A DNA stretch of 64,000 nucleotides from positions 186,001 through 250,000 of the forward strand of contig NZ_JABBPG010000003.1 of assembly GCF_013140855.1 (NCBI RefSeq). The letters run 5' to 3'. The DNA comes from Pseudoalteromonas caenipelagi. GTDB taxonomy: Bacteria > Pseudomonadota > Gammaproteobacteria > Enterobacterales > Alteromonadaceae. Positions 1 through 11,134 of the stretch are shown piece after piece. Position numbers and translations under genes: made by a program. Position 1 is the first letter of the stretch. Each line of letters begins with the position of its first letter. The notes beneath the pieces are model-generated. The model was given only the letters and a program-made list of their open reading frames with translations, was not told the DNA's origin and did no database searches.

Positions 1-61
1 GATGTGCAACTTGTTTGTAAGGAAGGCGCGTTGTCGCCAAAATTGAAGATTGAGGTAAATC

Positions 62-1366
62 ATGCAAGTTTCTGTTGAGACGACTCAAGGCCTTGAGCGC
101 CGTCTGACTATCACCGTTCCTGCAGAGAACGTTGAGACTGAAGTTAAAAAACGCTTACAACAACTGTCTAAAACCCAGCGTATCGATGGTTTCCGTCCTG
201 GTAAAGTACCAGTGTCTGTGATCAACAAACGTTTTGGTACAGCAGTTCGTCAAGAAGTAGCAGGCGAATTGATGCAACGTAACTACATTGAAGCTATCGT
301 TGCTGAAAAAATTAACCCTGCTGGAGCGCCATCATTCGCACCTAAATCATTAGAAGCAGGCAAAGATCTTGAGTTTGACGCAACTTTTGAAGTTTACCCT
401 GAAGTTGAACTAAAAGATTTAGACAAAATTGCTGTTGAAAAGCCAGTTGTAGATGTAACTGACGAAGACTTAGCAAACATGTTAGAGACGCTTCGCAAGC
501 AACACGCAACTTGGGTTGAAAGTGATGCGGCTGCTGGCGAAAACGATCGTGTAACTATTGATTTCGTTGGTACTGTTGAAGGCGAAGAGTTCGAAGGTGG
601 CAAGGCTGAAGACTTCCCACTAGAACTTGGTCAAGGTCGAATGATCCCTGGCTTCGAAGAAAACATCGTTGGTAAAAAAGTTGGCGAAGAAGTTGTTGCT
701 GACGTAACTTTCCCTGAAGAATACCATGCAGAAAACCTAAAAGGTAAACCTGCTCAATTCACTATTACTGTGAAGAAAGTTGAAGTTCAGGAGCTTCCAG
801 AGCTAAACGACGAGTTTGCAACTAAGTTTGGTGTTGCAGAAGGCGGTGTTGACGCACTTAAAGAAGAAGTTAAAAAGAACATGACGCGTGAACTTTCACA
901 AGCTGTTAAAGCAAATGTGAAAGATCAAGCGATTAAAGGTCTTTTAGCAAACAACGAAACTGAAGTGCCTAAAGCACTTATTGATCAAGAGATTGATGCA
1001 CTTCGTCAGCAAGCAGCACAGCGTTTTGGCGGCAACGCACAAAATATGCCTGAGCTACCTGCAGAGCTTTTCCATGAGCAAGCTGTGACTCGTGTTAAAA
1101 CAGGTCTTTTACTTGGTGAAGTGATCAAAGCACATGACATCAAAGTAGATGAAGCTAAAGTAGATGAATTAATCGAAACGGTTGCTTCAGCTTACGAAGA
1201 TCCAAGTGAAGTTGTTAGTTACTACAAGAGTAACGAACAAATGATGCAACAAATGCGAAATGTTGCAATGGAAGAGCAAGCTGTAGAAGCTATTTTGGCT
1301 GCTGCACAGGTTTCTGAAGTTGAGAAAGCGTTTGATGACATTATGAATCCGCAGCAAGGTGCATAA
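62..1366 (+). CDS. tig: Trigger factor, ribosome-associated chaperone and peptidyl-prolyl isomerase
   Basis: This cytosolic chaperone docks at the ribosomal exit tunnel and folds nascent chains. The N-terminal ribosome-binding domain carries the signature GFRPGKVP at residues 43-50. An FKBP-type isomerase domain follows at about 155-240, and a helical C-terminal domain forms the chaperone cradle. The 434-residue length is normal for the family. A purine-rich stretch (GATTGAGG) sits before the ATG. It is the first gene of the conserved tig-clpP-clpX-lon block and is followed by its own strong terminator. The identification is secure. Confidence 0.98.
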   Translation: MQVSVETTQGLERRLTITVPAENVETEVKKRLQQLSKTQRIDGFRPGKVPVSVINKRFGTAVRQEVAGELMQRNYIEAIVAEKINPAGAPSFAPKSLEAGKDLEFDATFEVYPEVELKDLDKIAVEKPVVDVTDEDLANMLETLRKQHATWVESDAAAGENDRVTIDFVGTVEGEEFEGGKAEDFPLELGQGRMIPGFEENIVGKKVGEEVVADVTFPEEYHAENLKGKPAQFTITVKKVEVQELPELNDEFATKFGVAEGGVDALKEEVKKNMTRELSQAVKANVKDQAIKGLLANNETEVPKALIDQEIDALRQQAAQRFGGNAQNMPELPAELFHEQAVTRVKTGLLLGEVIKAHDIKVDEAKVDELIETVASAYEDPSEVVSYYKSNEQMMQQMRNVAMEEQAVEAILAAAQVSEVEKAFDDIMNPQQGA

Positions 1367-1400
1367 TAAGTCATTGACTTAACGCTAAGCTAACGATTTA

Positions 1401-1451
1401 ATGGCTCGAGATGTTCTACAAAAATTTGTAGTTTGTCCGAGCCATTTTTTA
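1401..1451 (+). terminator. Rho-independent terminator after tig
   Basis: ATGGCTCG pairs with CGAGCCAT across a loop that itself contains a short CTACAAA/TTTGTAG pairing. A run of T follows. It separates tig from clpP. Confidence 0.85.
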
Positions 1452-1517
1452 TTTGTAGGCAAGAATACCAACCAAAAGCAGCCTGCCTAGAACGCTGCGG
1501 ATTAAGGAATAAAAAAT

Positions 1518-2135
1518 ATGAATGACGGTATGATCGATCCTTTCAATGCATTAGTACCAATGGTTGTTGAGCAGACAGCCAAAGGTGAGCGCTCTTTCGA
1601 TATTTATTCGCGCCTTTTAAAAGAGCGTATTATTTTCTTAACGGGGCAAGTTGAAGATCAAATGGCAAATTTGATCGTTGCGCAGTTATTGTTTTTAGAA
1701 TCTGAAAGCCCAGAAAAAGATATCTTTCTTTATATTAATTCACCAGGTGGCTCTGTTACCGCGGGTATGTCAATTTATGACACGATGAATTTTATCAAAC
1801 CTGACGTAAGCACAGTATGCGTAGGCCAAGCAGCTAGCATGGGCGCGTTCTTGTTATCTGGTGGTGCTAAAGGCAAGCGTTATTGTTTACCGAATTCGCG
1901 TGTCATGATTCATCAACCTTTGGGTGGTTTCCAAGGTCAAGCATCTGATTTTGAGATCCATGCAAAAGAAATTTTATCTATCAAAGAAAAGTTAAATAGG
2001 CTAATGGCAGAACATACCGGACAGCCATTTGATATTGTATCGCGAGATACCGATCGTGATAATTTTATGAGCGCACAAGAAGCTGTAGAGTACGGCTTAG
2101 TGGATGCGGTTCATACACGTAGAGAAATTAAGTAA
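1518..2135 (+). CDS. clpP: ATP-dependent Clp protease proteolytic subunit
   Basis: ClpP is the serine peptidase that forms the tetradecameric chamber fed by ClpX or ClpA. The catalytic triad is visible as Ser107 in GQAASMGA, His132 in MIHQPLGG and Asp181 in the segment RDTDRDN. These correspond to the E. coli residues with a constant offset of four. The length of 205 residues fits a ClpP with a short N-terminal propeptide. clpX follows 124 bases later on the same strand, so the two subunits of the ClpXP protease are made from adjacent genes. Confidence 0.98.
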   Translation: MNDGMIDPFNALVPMVVEQTAKGERSFDIYSRLLKERIIFLTGQVEDQMANLIVAQLLFLESESPEKDIFLYINSPGGSVTAGMSIYDTMNFIKPDVSTVCVGQAASMGAFLLSGGAKGKRYCLPNSRVMIHQPLGGFQGQASDFEIHAKEILSIKEKLNRLMAEHTGQPFDIVSRDTDRDNFMSAQEAVEYGLVDAVHTRREIK

Positions 2136-2259
2136 GTTTTCTGAGAGCGAGCGGTTAAACCTCGCTCTACAACTATGCTAAAGTAAGTTTTATTTGGTAT
2201 AGTTAAAACAATGTATATGGTTACCGTTATTGGTAACGACGAAAATAAGAGGTAGCTGA

Positions 2260-3543
2260 ATGTCAGACACTCCAACAGACGGCGACAAAAGTAATAAACT
2301 CTTGTACTGCTCTTTTTGTGGCAAGAGCCAGCATGAAGTACGCAAATTAATTGCCGGTCCATCGGTGTATATTTGCGATGAGTGCGTCGAACTGTGTAAC
2401 GACATCATTAGGGAAGAAATAAAGGATATTGCACCTAAGCATGATGCAGGTGACAAACTTCCAGTTCCAAAAGAAATTAGAAATCATCTGGATGATTATG
2501 TGATCGGTCAGGAACATGCCAAGAAGGTGTTGTCTGTTGCGGTATACAATCATTACAAGAGATTGCGTAGCCAAGGCTCTAAAAATGATGTAGAGCTGAG
2601 TAAGAGCAATATCTTGTTAATTGGTCCAACTGGTAGTGGTAAGACATTATTAGCTGAAACACTTGCTAGGTTGCTTGACGTACCATTTACGATGGCTGAT
2701 GCAACGACACTAACAGAAGCTGGCTATGTGGGTGAAGATGTTGAAAACATCATCCAAAAGCTACTGCAAAAGTGTGATTACGATGTTGAGAAAGCTCAGC
2801 GTGGTATTGTTTACATTGATGAAATCGACAAAATTTCACGTAAGTCTGATAATCCATCTATCACACGAGATGTTTCTGGCGAAGGTGTTCAGCAAGCATT
2901 ACTAAAGCTGATAGAGGGAACAGTTGCATCTGTACCACCTCAAGGTGGCAGGAAGCATCCACAGCAAGAATTTTTACAAGTTGATACGTCTAAAATCCTG
3001 TTCATCTGTGGTGGTGCATTTGCAGGTCTAGATAAAGTGATCGAGCAACGTAGTCATAAAAATACCGGAATCGGTTTTGGTGCAAATGTTAAATCTTCAG
3101 ATGCGTCTCGTTCTTTGAGTGAAACATTTAAAGATGTAGAACCGGAAGATTTGGTTAAATATGGTTTGATCCCAGAGTTTATTGGTCGTCTACCAGTTGT
3201 AGCAACACTTACCGAACTAGATGAAGATGCATTGATTCAAATCTTAAATGAACCTAAAAATGCGTTAACTAAGCAGTTTGCAGCGTTGTTTAAGATGGAA
3301 GAGGTTGAGCTTGAGTTTAGAGAAGATGCTTTGAAAGCAATTGCTAAAAAAGCGATGGAACGAAAAACTGGAGCACGCGGTTTACGTTCAATTGTAGAAG
3401 GGGTTTTACTCGATACAATGTATGAACTGCCGTCGATTGAAAACGTAAGTAAGGTAGTGGTTGATGAAACTGTTATTAAAGGTGAGTCAGACCCTATTTT
3501 AATTTATGAAAATAGCCCTCAGGACAAAGCTGTTTCAGAGTAA
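2260..3543 (+). CDS. clpX: ClpX, ATP-dependent unfoldase of the ClpXP protease
   Basis: ClpX recognises, unfolds and translocates substrates into ClpP. The N-terminal zinc-binding domain has the four cysteines Cys17, Cys20, Cys39 and Cys42. Walker A is GPTGSGKT at residues 122-129, and Walker B is in [10 protein letters not shown]. The 427-residue length is typical. A strong hairpin terminator follows directly, so clpX ends the clpPX unit and lon is transcribed separately. Confidence 0.98.
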   Translation: MSDTPTDGDKSNKLLYCSFCGKSQHEVRKLIAGPSVYICDECVELCNDIIREEIKDIAPKHDAGDKLPVPKEIRNHLDDYVIGQEHAKKVLSVAVYNHYKRLRSQGSKNDVELSKSNILLIGPTGSGKTLLAETLARLLDVPFTMADATTLTEAGYVGEDVENIIQKLLQKCDYDVEKAQRGIVYIDEIDKISRKSDNPSITRDVSGEGVQQALLKLIEGTVASVPPQGGRKHPQQEFLQVDTSKILFICGGAFAGLDKVIEQRSHKNTGIGFGANVKSSDASRSLSETFKDVEPEDLVKYGLIPEFIGRLPVVATLTELDEDALIQILNEPKNALTKQFAALFKMEEVELEFREDALKAIAKKAMERKTGARGLRSIVEGVLLDTMYELPSIENVSKVVVDETVIKGESDPILIYENSPQDKAVSE

Positions 3544-3558
3544 GCTATCGAGTCATGT

Positions 3559-3585
3559 AAAAAGGAGCCAATGGCTCCTTTTTTT
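3559..3585 (+). terminator. Rho-independent terminator after clpX
   Basis: AAAAAGGAGCC and GGCTCCTTTTT form a stem around a three-base loop, followed by T residues. The symmetric A and T tracts would let it act on both strands. Confidence 0.9.
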
Positions 3586-3593
3586 ATCAATCA

Positions 3594-3622
3594 GTTGAAC
3601 TTTATATACGCTATCCCCATAT
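3594..3622 (+). promoter_or_regulatory. Sigma-32 (heat-shock) type promoter for lon
   Basis: GTTGAAC and CCCCATAT are separated by 14 bases. This closely matches the RpoH pattern CTTGAAA-N(11-16)-CCCCATNT. It sits 43 bases before the lon start and just downstream of the clpX terminator. E. coli lon is a known sigma-32 gene, so the placement is as expected. Confidence 0.75.
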
Positions 3623-3665
3623 AGATTGGTATTAATAAAAATTAACGAAGTGTAAAGAGAATAAA

Positions 3666-6035
3666 ATGACGCTTGAGAGAACGGATCGAGTTGAAATTCC
3701 AGTGTTGGCACTACGCGATGTTGTCGTGTACCCGCACATGGTGATCCCGCTTTTTGTAGGCCGAGAAAAATCGATAAAATGCCTAGAAGCGGCGATGGAA
3801 AATGACAAACAAATCTTTTTAGTCGCTCAAAAAGATGCCACAGTTGACGACCCAAAAACTGATGAAATATACGAAGTTGGTACAATTGCGACGGTACTGC
3901 AGTTACTAAAACTTCCTGATGGTACTGTTAAAGTACTCGTGGAGGGGACGCAGCGAGCCAAGATAGAAGAGTTTTTAGTATCTGATGATTACTTTTTAGC
4001 TCAAGCACAGTTTTTAGAATCTCAAGACATTGAAGAGCAAGAGCAAGATATTTTTATTCGTAGTGCAGTGAGTCAATTTGAAGGCTATGTAAAACTGAAT
4101 AAAAAGATCCCTCCTGAAGTCTTGACCTCCGTATCAGGTATTGACGAGGCATCTCGGTTAGCTGACACTATGGCAGCTCATATGCCAATTAAAGTGCCAG
4201 AAAAACAAAAAGTACTTGAACTAGACAGTGTCACTGAACGCTTAGAGTATTTAATGGCACTGATGGAAGGTGAGATTGACCTACTGCAAGTCGAGAAAAA
4301 AATTCGCTCGCGCGTTAAAAAGCAAATGGAAAAATCTCAACGCGAGTACTATTTGAATGAGCAAATGAAAGCGATTCAAAAAGAACTTGGCGAATTAGAT
4401 GATGTGCCTGATGAGTTTGAGGCGTTGAAAAAACGTATTAGTGAAGCACAGATGCCAAAAGAAGCAGAAGAAAAGGCATTGTCTGAACTTAATAAGTTAA
4501 AAATGATGTCTCCTATGTCTGCAGAAGCTACTGTGGTTCGCTCTTACATCGATACAATGATTGGGGTTCCGTGGAAAAAGCGCTCTAAAGTTAAAAAAGA
4601 TTTGGCGGGCGCACAGAAAATTTTAGATGCTGACCATTATGGCCTTGAGAAAGTTAAAGACCGTATAATTGAGTATCTAGCCGTTCAGCAACGTACGAAT
4701 AAATTAAAAGGACCCATCTTGTGTCTTGTTGGTCCTCCAGGTGTTGGTAAAACAAGCTTAGGGCAGTCTATCGCTCGCTCTACAGGACGCAAATATGTTC
4801 GAATGGCTTTGGGCGGAGTACGTGATGAAGCCGAAATACGTGGCCACCGACGTACTTACATAGGCTCAATGCCTGGTAAGTTAATTCAGAGCATGAGCAA
4901 AGTTGGTGTTAAAAATCCATTGTTCTTACTCGATGAAATAGACAAAATGTCTTCTGATATGCGCGGTGATCCTGCTTCGGCATTACTTGAAGTGTTAGAT
5001 CCTGAGCAAAATAGTACATTCGCAGATCATTACTTAGAAGTAGATTACGATCTATCTGACGTGATGTTTGTTGCAACATCGAACAGCTTCAATATTCCTG
5101 GCCCACTGTTAGATCGTATGGAAGTTATTCGTCTTTCAGGCTATACCGAAGATGAAAAGCTCAATATCTCTAAACAGCATTTGATACCCAAACAAATCAA
5201 GCGAAATGGCTTAAAAGACTCTGAAGTTGTTATCGAAGATAGCGCAATCATTGGTATTATTCGCTATTACACAAGAGAGGCTGGTGTACGTAATTTAGAA
5301 CGAGAAATTTCTAAACTATGTCGCAAAGCGGTAAAAAATATCTTGTTAGATAAAGACATTAAGCAAGTTGTGATTAATCAGGAGAACTTGGAAGACTTCC
5401 TCGGTGTGCAGCGTTTTGACTACGGGAAAGCGGAAGACGGTGATCGTATTGGCCAGGTAACAGGGCTTGCTTGGACAGAAGTTGGTGGTGATTTACTCAC
5501 AATAGAGTGTGCTGCAGTGCCAGGTAAAGGGAAACTCACCTATACGGGTTCTCTTGGCGATGTAATGCAGGAGTCAATTCAAGCGGCAATGACCGTTGTA
5601 CGAAATCGCGCAGAAAAGCTTCGCATTAATAGTGACTTTTATGAAAAACGAGATATCCACGTACACGTACCAGAAGGCGCCACACCGAAAGATGGACCTA
5701 GTGCGGGTATTGCCATGGTGACATGTTTGGTTTCTAGCCTAACGGGTAATCCAGTTCGTTCTGATGTTGCAATGACGGGTGAAATTACTTTACGTGGTGA
5801 AGTGTTGCCAATTGGTGGTTTAAAAGAAAAGCTACTAGCGGCACATCGTGGTGGAATCAAGACAGTTGTGATCCCAAAAATTAATGAAAGGGACCTAAAA
5901 GAGATACCTCAAAATGTACTTGATGGGCTTGATATTCATCCAGTTACTTGGATCGATGAGGTTCTGTCGCTTGCTTTGGCTAACCCTTTGGAGAGTTTTG
6001 CTGTCGAAAACGGCAAAAATGCAGAAAAAGTCTAA
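3666..6035 (+). CDS. lon: Lon ATP-dependent protease
   Basis: Lon is a cytosolic AAA+ serine protease that degrades damaged proteins and unstable regulators. The substrate-binding LAN domain occupies about residues 10-200. Walker A is GPPGVGKT at residues 356-363. The proteolytic dyad is Ser679 in PKDGPSAG and a Lys near 722 in GGLKEK. The numbering matches E. coli Lon almost exactly, and the length of 789 residues is standard. It has its own heat-shock type promoter and is followed by hupB, as in most gammaproteobacteria. Confidence 0.98.
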   Translation: MTLERTDRVEIPVLALRDVVVYPHMVIPLFVGREKSIKCLEAAMENDKQIFLVAQKDATVDDPKTDEIYEVGTIATVLQLLKLPDGTVKVLVEGTQRAKIEEFLVSDDYFLAQAQFLESQDIEEQEQDIFIRSAVSQFEGYVKLNKKIPPEVLTSVSGIDEASRLADTMAAHMPIKVPEKQKVLELDSVTERLEYLMALMEGEIDLLQVEKKIRSRVKKQMEKSQREYYLNEQMKAIQKELGELDDVPDEFEALKKRISEAQMPKEAEEKALSELNKLKMMSPMSAEATVVRSYIDTMIGVPWKKRSKVKKDLAGAQKILDADHYGLEKVKDRIIEYLAVQQRTNKLKGPILCLVGPPGVGKTSLGQSIARSTGRKYVRMALGGVRDEAEIRGHRRTYIGSMPGKLIQSMSKVGVKNPLFLLDEIDKMSSDMRGDPASALLEVLDPEQNSTFADHYLEVDYDLSDVMFVATSNSFNIPGPLLDRMEVIRLSGYTEDEKLNISKQHLIPKQIKRNGLKDSEVVIEDSAIIGIIRYYTREAGVRNLEREISKLCRKAVKNILLDKDIKQVVINQENLEDFLGVQRFDYGKAEDGDRIGQVTGLAWTEVGGDLLTIECAAVPGKGKLTYTGSLGDVMQESIQAAMTVVRNRAEKLRINSDFYEKRDIHVHVPEGATPKDGPSAGIAMVTCLVSSLTGNPVRSDVAMTGEITLRGEVLPIGGLKEKLLAAHRGGIKTVVIPKINERDLKEIPQNVLDGLDIHPVTWIDEVLSLALANPLESFAVENGKNAEKV

Positions 6036-6236
6036 AAAAAGTGAGTGAAAGGGCTTTTCAAATCCAAAAGGTATGTTAACTTAAGCACTGGTTTTAAGCC
6101 TAGCCCTTATCTGGCCTAGGCTTGATAAAGATTTCCGAATTAGAGAGTCGCTGTGATGTCTCTAAATGAACAACAAAAGTGGGCTGTTTTAAATATCGGT
6201 TCGCTTTTGATAATAACAATGTAAGAGGATGATATT

Positions 6237-6509
6237 GTGAATAAATCTCAATTAATCGATCAAATCGCAGCTGATGCTGATATTTCTAAAGCGGCTGCTG
6301 GTCGTGCTCTAGATTCATTCATCGAGTCAGTAACTGGTGCGCTAAAAGAAGGCGACTCAGTAGCGCTTGTAGGTTTTGGTACTTTCTCAGTACGTGAGCG
6401 TGCGGCACGTTCGGGTCGTAACCCACAAACAGGTGAAACAATCCAGATTGCTGCTGCTAACATCCCTTCTTTCAAAGCGGGTAAAGCATTAAAAGACGCT
6501 GTAAACTAA
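6237..6509 (+). CDS. hupB: DNA-binding protein HU-beta
   Basis: HU is a small histone-like nucleoid protein that bends DNA without sequence specificity. The 90-residue chain is full length. It contains the family signature [18 protein letters not shown], followed by the DNA-intercalating arm with the conserved Asn-Pro. The position between lon and ppiD identifies it as the beta subunit type. The start is GTG preceded by AGAGGATG. A hairpin terminator follows. Confidence 0.96.
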   Translation: MNKSQLIDQIAADADISKAAAGRALDSFIESVTGALKEGDSVALVGFGTFSVRERAARSGRNPQTGETIQIAAANIPSFKAGKALKDAVN

Positions 6510-6585
6510 TCTTTCATAGATATATAAGCGCGGCTTTACGTAGCTTTACAACTTTTGCTTTACAAAAGCCGTGTACAGCTTCAAC

Positions 6586-6619
6586 AAAAAAAGCGTATCT
6601 GATAAGATACGCTTTTTTT
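6586..6619 (+). terminator. Rho-independent terminator after hupB
   Basis: AAGCGTATCT and AGATACGCTT form a perfect ten-base stem around a GATA loop. A-rich and T-rich flanks make it potentially bidirectional. Confidence 0.92.
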
Positions 6620-6676
6620 ACATTAGCGATAAATTCAAAGCGCAGTGGTGCTTTGGCTTAGATAAGAGAAGAACAA

Positions 6677-8587
6677 ATGCTTGAAAAGATCAGAGAAGGC
6701 TCACAAGGCCCTGCAGCCAAGATAATACTTGGCGTCGTCATCTTGTCTTTTGCTTTAGCAGGGATTGGTGGTTACCTAGGTCAAACCACAGAGCAACCTG
6801 TAGCAGAGGTCAATGGCGTTAAAATCAGTCAAACAGAATTTGCGCGTGCATATCAAAACGAACGTGCACGTTTAGAACAACAGTTTGGTGAGTATTTCAC
6901 ACAAATATCAGCTGATCCTGCTTATATGGCACGAATTCGCCAAGGTGTCGTTGATAGATTAGTACAGCAAGAGTTGCAAAACCAATTAGCAGCTGAGTTG
7001 GGTCTACGTGTGAGCGACGAGCAAGTTAAAGACGCGATTTTAGAAATGTCATATTTCCAAGTTGGTGGCCAATTTAGTAACGATCGCTACTTGCAGTTAA
7101 TTCGCCAGATGAACTTCCAGCCTGATTCGTTCCGCGAGTATTTACGTGAGGAAATGACTCGTAATCAATTAGTATCTGCTATTGCTGGATCGGATTTTGT
7201 ATTGCCTGCTGAGTTAAAACAAGCAGTTGCATTACAACAGCAAACACGAGATTTAGATTATGTGGTGTTAAGTAAAGACTTATTCAAATCTAAAGTTGAC
7301 GTGTCAGAGCAAGAGATCAAAGATTATTATCAGTTGAATCAGGGATTATTTCAGTCTCCAGAGCGTGTGGCGCTCGAATATCTTGAATTAAAGGCAGACG
7401 AAATAGAACCAGCTACAAAGATCACAGATGAAGACGTATTGGCTTACTATGAAGAGAGTAAAAACCAATATCTTGAGCCTGAAAAACGTCGTGTATCACA
7501 CATTTTGATCGAAGGCGCATCAGATGATGCGGAGGCTAAAAAAGTTGCTCAGGGCATCTTAGAGCAGCTACAAAACGGAGCTGACTTTGCTCAACTTGCT
7601 GAAGAAAAGTCCAATGATATTGTTAGCGCTGAGTTAGGTGGCGATTTAGACTGGATTGAACGTGATATGATGGATCCAGAATTTGAAACTGCTGCGTTTG
7701 CTTTGGAAAATGTTGGAGATATTTCAGACGTTGTCACGTCAGAATTTGGTTTTCACATTATCAAGCTAACAGATATTCAGCGCCAGCAAGTTAAAGCATT
7801 TGATGATGTTAAAGCTGACCTACGAGCTGAATTAGAAAAAGCTGAAAAAGTCGATGCTTTTTATCAAAAGCAAACAGAGGTTGCTGAACTTGCATTTGAA
7901 GTTCCGGACTCTCTACAAGATGCCGCTATTGCAGCTGGCGTAGAGTTGAAAACAACAGAGCTAGTTACAAGAAGCGCTTTACCAGCACCTTTAAACACAC
8001 CTAGCGTAACAACTGCTATCTTCAGCCCAGAAGTGCTAGAAGATAGAGTAAACTCTGAGGTTTTAGAAGTTGCTAGTGAGCACATTGTTGTTGTTCGAGT
8101 TAAAGAGTATCAAGCTGCGTCGACAAAACCTTTGGAAGAAGTGAGTGAGCAAGTAAAAGCAACATTAATCAACGATAAAGCGTCGGCTTTGGCTAAACAG
8201 CAGGCCCAAGAAGCATTTACTGATCTACAAGGCGCTAAAACATTAGCGGATATCGCTTCTGAACATTCAGCTGAAGTAAAGTCAGAAGCGCAACTTAAGC
8301 GTCAGTCTTATTCGGTTGCACCAGCGATTGTAAAAGAAGCATTCCAATTACCGCATCCGAGTGAAGACAAAGCACAATTCGCGATGGTGGAACTGGCCAA
8401 TGGTGATGCTGCATTGCTTAAGCTTAAAGCGGTTAATACTCCACAAATTAGTGATGAAATTGACCCTCAGCAAAAGCAAAACATCACGATGACTCAAGTT
8501 AATAAAAATTACACTGCTTTCATCGAATCACTAAAAGCACAAGCCGAAGTGATGCGACCACAGCTTAATGTGGCTGAAGAAAACTAG
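6677..8587 (+). CDS. ppiD: PpiD, membrane-anchored periplasmic folding factor
   Basis: PpiD is a periplasmic chaperone tethered to the inner membrane near the Sec translocon. A single N-terminal membrane segment lies at about residues 15-35. A SurA_N-like chaperone region and a parvulin (rotamase) domain at about 265-365 follow, the latter recognised from RRVSHILIE and the FGFHIIK segment. The C-terminal half completes the chaperone cradle. The 636-residue length is usual. It follows hupB, as in E. coli, and ends the proteostasis block. Confidence 0.96.
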   Translation: MLEKIREGSQGPAAKIILGVVILSFALAGIGGYLGQTTEQPVAEVNGVKISQTEFARAYQNERARLEQQFGEYFTQISADPAYMARIRQGVVDRLVQQELQNQLAAELGLRVSDEQVKDAILEMSYFQVGGQFSNDRYLQLIRQMNFQPDSFREYLREEMTRNQLVSAIAGSDFVLPAELKQAVALQQQTRDLDYVVLSKDLFKSKVDVSEQEIKDYYQLNQGLFQSPERVALEYLELKADEIEPATKITDEDVLAYYEESKNQYLEPEKRRVSHILIEGASDDAEAKKVAQGILEQLQNGADFAQLAEEKSNDIVSAELGGDLDWIERDMMDPEFETAAFALENVGDISDVVTSEFGFHIIKLTDIQRQQVKAFDDVKADLRAELEKAEKVDAFYQKQTEVAELAFEVPDSLQDAAIAAGVELKTTELVTRSALPAPLNTPSVTTAIFSPEVLEDRVNSEVLEVASEHIVVVRVKEYQAASTKPLEEVSEQVKATLINDKASALAKQQAQEAFTDLQGAKTLADIASEHSAEVKSEAQLKRQSYSVAPAIVKEAFQLPHPSEDKAQFAMVELANGDAALLKLKAVNTPQISDEIDPQQKQNITMTQVNKNYTAFIESLKAQAEVMRPQLNVAEEN

Positions 8588-8603
8588 TTTTATCAGACTA
8601 TTC

Positions 8604-8633
8604 AAAAGGTGCCAATATTGTGGCGCCTTTTTT
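8604..8633 (+). terminator. Rho-independent terminator after ppiD
   Basis: AAAGGTGCCA pairs with TGGCGCCTTT, with one G-U pair, around a short loop. T residues follow. Confidence 0.85.
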
Positions 8634-8667
8634 ATGTATGGCTTGATTTAATCTCAAAGGCTTATTT

Positions 8668-9177
8668 TTAGCGTACTTCAGAAGCAAGTTTCAGTAGGTG
8701 AGCACTAAAGTTAAGTCCTCGTCGTTTTGCGTCAGTTAGATTTATGCGAAAGCTTAGATTATTAGTATCAGCAATCAAGCCTATCATCGCGCCTTGGCGA
8801 AACCCTTCACTCGTATCAGCAACAATTAAAATGGGATGCTGCTCTAGTTCCGTAAGCCAATATTGCGTTTGCTGTCTATTTTGTTGGCTCAAAAATAATA
8901 CATCGCAGAGTTTTACCTGTTCGTTATTAGGCAACTCAATCACTTCAGTATTGTTTTGCATCTTTTGATCCTGCAGTAGGTTTAGAACAGCTTCATAGAG
9001 CTCATGGTTTCCTACTACACAAAAGCTTAACTTTTCAGGAGGAGGTGGGGGCCACTTGCTAAATTGACTAAACCGATACAAAAAAGCGGCTTTTAGCTCA
9101 TTTTCACTAAGCCCTTGTTGTGCTTGGCAGTGGTGATAAGAAAGTAATAAGAATAAAGCAAAGAGTACTTTAATCAT
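8668..9177 (-). CDS. YfiR-like periplasmic protein (DUF4154)
   Basis: This is a small exported protein with an N-terminal signal peptide (hydrophobic core LFALFLLLS) and the DUF4154 opening motif ELKAAFLYRFSQFSKWP. YfiR, the best-known member, is a periplasmic repressor of the diguanylate cyclase YfiN (TpbB) in Pseudomonas. The ATG at 9177 starts at the signal peptide, giving 169 residues; an upstream ATG at 9246 would add 23 residues with no signal-like character. The gene overlaps the end of the TonB-receptor gene by eight bases and is the third gene of the operon. A role in gating the upstream GGDEF protein is inferred from the YfiNR precedent. Confidence 0.85.
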   Translation of the reverse strand: MIKVLFALFLLLSYHHCQAQQGLSENELKAAFLYRFSQFSKWPPPPPEKLSFCVVGNHELYEAVLNLLQDQKMQNNTEVIELPNNEQVKLCDVLFLSQQNRQQTQYWLTELEQHPILIVADTSEGFRQGAMIGLIADTNNLSFRINLTDAKRRGLNFSAHLLKLASEVR

Positions 9178-11134
9178 TATCCCAGCTCCAATTGACCGAC
9201 AGATGCACCTGACGACGTCGCTGCACATAGGGAATAAAGCCATCATCCGTAATGTCGAGGATCTCTTCGTTTGTGATATTTCTTACACCTAAAGCAACAG
9301 ATAACATGTTAGTACTTTGCCAACTTAAACTAGCATCATGACTGGAAAATTTGGGCAACGTGTAACCAAAAGATTTTCGTTCACTGACCGCGTGTGAGTG
9401 CAAGCTAAGTAGAAAACCTGACTGGCCAAGAGGTACACTAAAACGCAGCTGGCCAATAAATTTAGGGGAGTTACCAATATCAAACCCTCCTTTAAGCTCA
9501 GAGCGCTGAAATGCCATGTTGGCGACCAGAGACATGCCATTGTACCAACGTTTATCAACACCCAATTCAAGCCCCTGACTGGTGATTGGTGGGGTGTTAA
9601 AATAAGTAGGGTAGAATATATCTCTATGAATCAAATTTTTGATATTTGATTGGTATATTGTGGCAAAAGATGAAAAAGATGAGGTCCAGCGTTGTACTAG
9701 GCTGACTTCGCTATATGTTAAGGTTTCATTATCTGGTGCTGGTACATAAAAAACGCTATTGGTATTACGTTCTAAAAAGTTAGTCACTCTAAAAGCACGG
9801 CTGTGGCGAATTAAAAGATTGTGATTGTCTGCAAATTGGTATTTCAGCGTGAAGCTAGGTGACCATCTAGCAGTACTAAAGTCGGAGTTGTCATGTCTTA
9901 ATGCCCACTGAAATTTTAATTTTGGGCTTAATCGCCAAAGATCTTGAATATATAGTCCATAGCGTGATTCATTACTTTTTAGGTAATTATCCAATTCACT
10001 TGGAGTACCTGCATTGTAACTAAACTCTTGTCGGTGATCTTTTTGAAAGTCAAAGCCAACCATAAATTCATGACTATCAAAGCCTAAAAAAACAAGTTGG
10101 CCGTCTAAATTACTCCAGCGGCCAGAGTTTAAACTTCGATCAAAAATAACCTCTCTGTTTGGTAAGATTCGTGGTGCACTTCGTTTTAAGTCATTGCCAT
10201 GAGTGGAGATATGGAAATAGGCCTCAATGTCTCTAGAAACCTTGTCATCAAATGTGAGCGCAAGAAAGTATGCCTCATTTTGTACTTTTTCAATTTCTGG
10301 TGTGTTGTTTTGAAAAAGCGTATAAGCATCTGGGAAGCTTCGCGTTCTCTTAGAACCTGCGGCTTGAAATTGTAGGCTACCAGTTTGGTGGCTAAACATT
10401 ACGCGGGTACTATCTTCTTTATTTAGATGCTGCCATTTAATTACTTCTGCAGGTACCTGTAAAACGGGAAAAGCTATTGAATCTACTTTGGTTTTACTTA
10501 ACGAAAGCCAACTATCAGAGCCAGAAGAAGAGCGAAACCCCGTTGTTATCCTAGCGTGTTTAGCCCCATCATTGGTGGTGGATGCAGCAATATTTATGTC
10601 ACCCAGTTTACTAGTCGTCTTGGTGACTATATTGATCACACCGAGTAAAGCATTATTGCCATATAAAGCCGCAGATGCACCAGGGCTATACTCCACTCGC
10701 TCGATAAGCCCCACATCAACAAAATTCTCATAGCCTAAAATCCCTGCATCCAGCAAGTTCTCGTTCATTCTTGTGCCATCAAGTAAAAACAAAAATCGAG
10801 AATTGAAATCTCCTGGGCGGCCTATACCTCTAGCGCTAAGATAGGTAAAGACGCTGTCGTCTCGTGTTACTATGCCAGCAAAGAGGGCCAAAATATCGCC
10901 AAGAGATTGCAGGTTGAACTGCCTAATATCTTTGTCTGTGATCACATGAGTGACAGCCATGCTATCGCTACTGGAGCGTTCGATGCGAGAAGCTGTAGAA
11001 ACCTGAGTATTCGTTGGTAACTGATTCAGCTGCTGATCCAGAAGTTCTTCTAGATCAGGTAATGGCGCGCAGTGAGTCGACTCACTGGTTAATATTGCGA
11101 TACATAAAGCAGCTGTAAGATATTGAGCCCTCAT
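9170..11134 (-). CDS. TonB-dependent outer-membrane receptor
   Basis: The 654-residue protein has an N-terminal signal peptide and a plug domain. The plug contains ITDKDIRQFNLQSLGDILA, then LDGTRMNE, then SPGASAALYGNNALLGVINIVT, which are typical plug landmarks. A beta-barrel of about 450 residues follows, ending in an aromatic-rich C-terminal strand. The substrate cannot be read from the sequence. The start codon overlaps the stop of the upstream GGDEF gene (ATGA), and the 3' end overlaps the DUF4154 gene. This tight coupling suggests it acts as the outer-membrane sensor or ligand importer of a cyclic-di-GMP module rather than as a simple nutrient transporter. Confidence 0.9.
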   Translation of the reverse strand: MRAQYLTAALCIAILTSESTHCAPLPDLEELLDQQLNQLPTNTQVSTASRIERSSSDSMAVTHVITDKDIRQFNLQSLGDILALFAGIVTRDDSVFTYLSARGIGRPGDFNSRFLFLLDGTRMNENLLDAGILGYENFVDVGLIERVEYSPGASAALYGNNALLGVINIVTKTTSKLGDINIAASTTNDGAKHARITTGFRSSSGSDSWLSLSKTKVDSIAFPVLQVPAEVIKWQHLNKEDSTRVMFSHQTGSLQFQAAGSKRTRSFPDAYTLFQNNTPEIEKVQNEAYFLALTFDDKVSRDIEAYFHISTHGNDLKRSAPRILPNREVIFDRSLNSGRWSNLDGQLVFLGFDSHEFMVGFDFQKDHRQEFSYNAGTPSELDNYLKSNESRYGLYIQDLWRLSPKLKFQWALRHDNSDFSTARWSPSFTLKYQFADNHNLLIRHSRAFRVTNFLERNTNSVFYVPAPDNETLTYSEVSLVQRWTSSFSSFATIYQSNIKNLIHRDIFYPTYFNTPPITSQGLELGVDKRWYNGMSLVANMAFQRSELKGGFDIGNSPKFIGQLRFSVPLGQSGFLLSLHSHAVSERKSFGYTLPKFSSHDASLSWQSTNMLSVALGVRNITNEEILDITDDGFIPYVQRRRQVHLSVNWSWDND

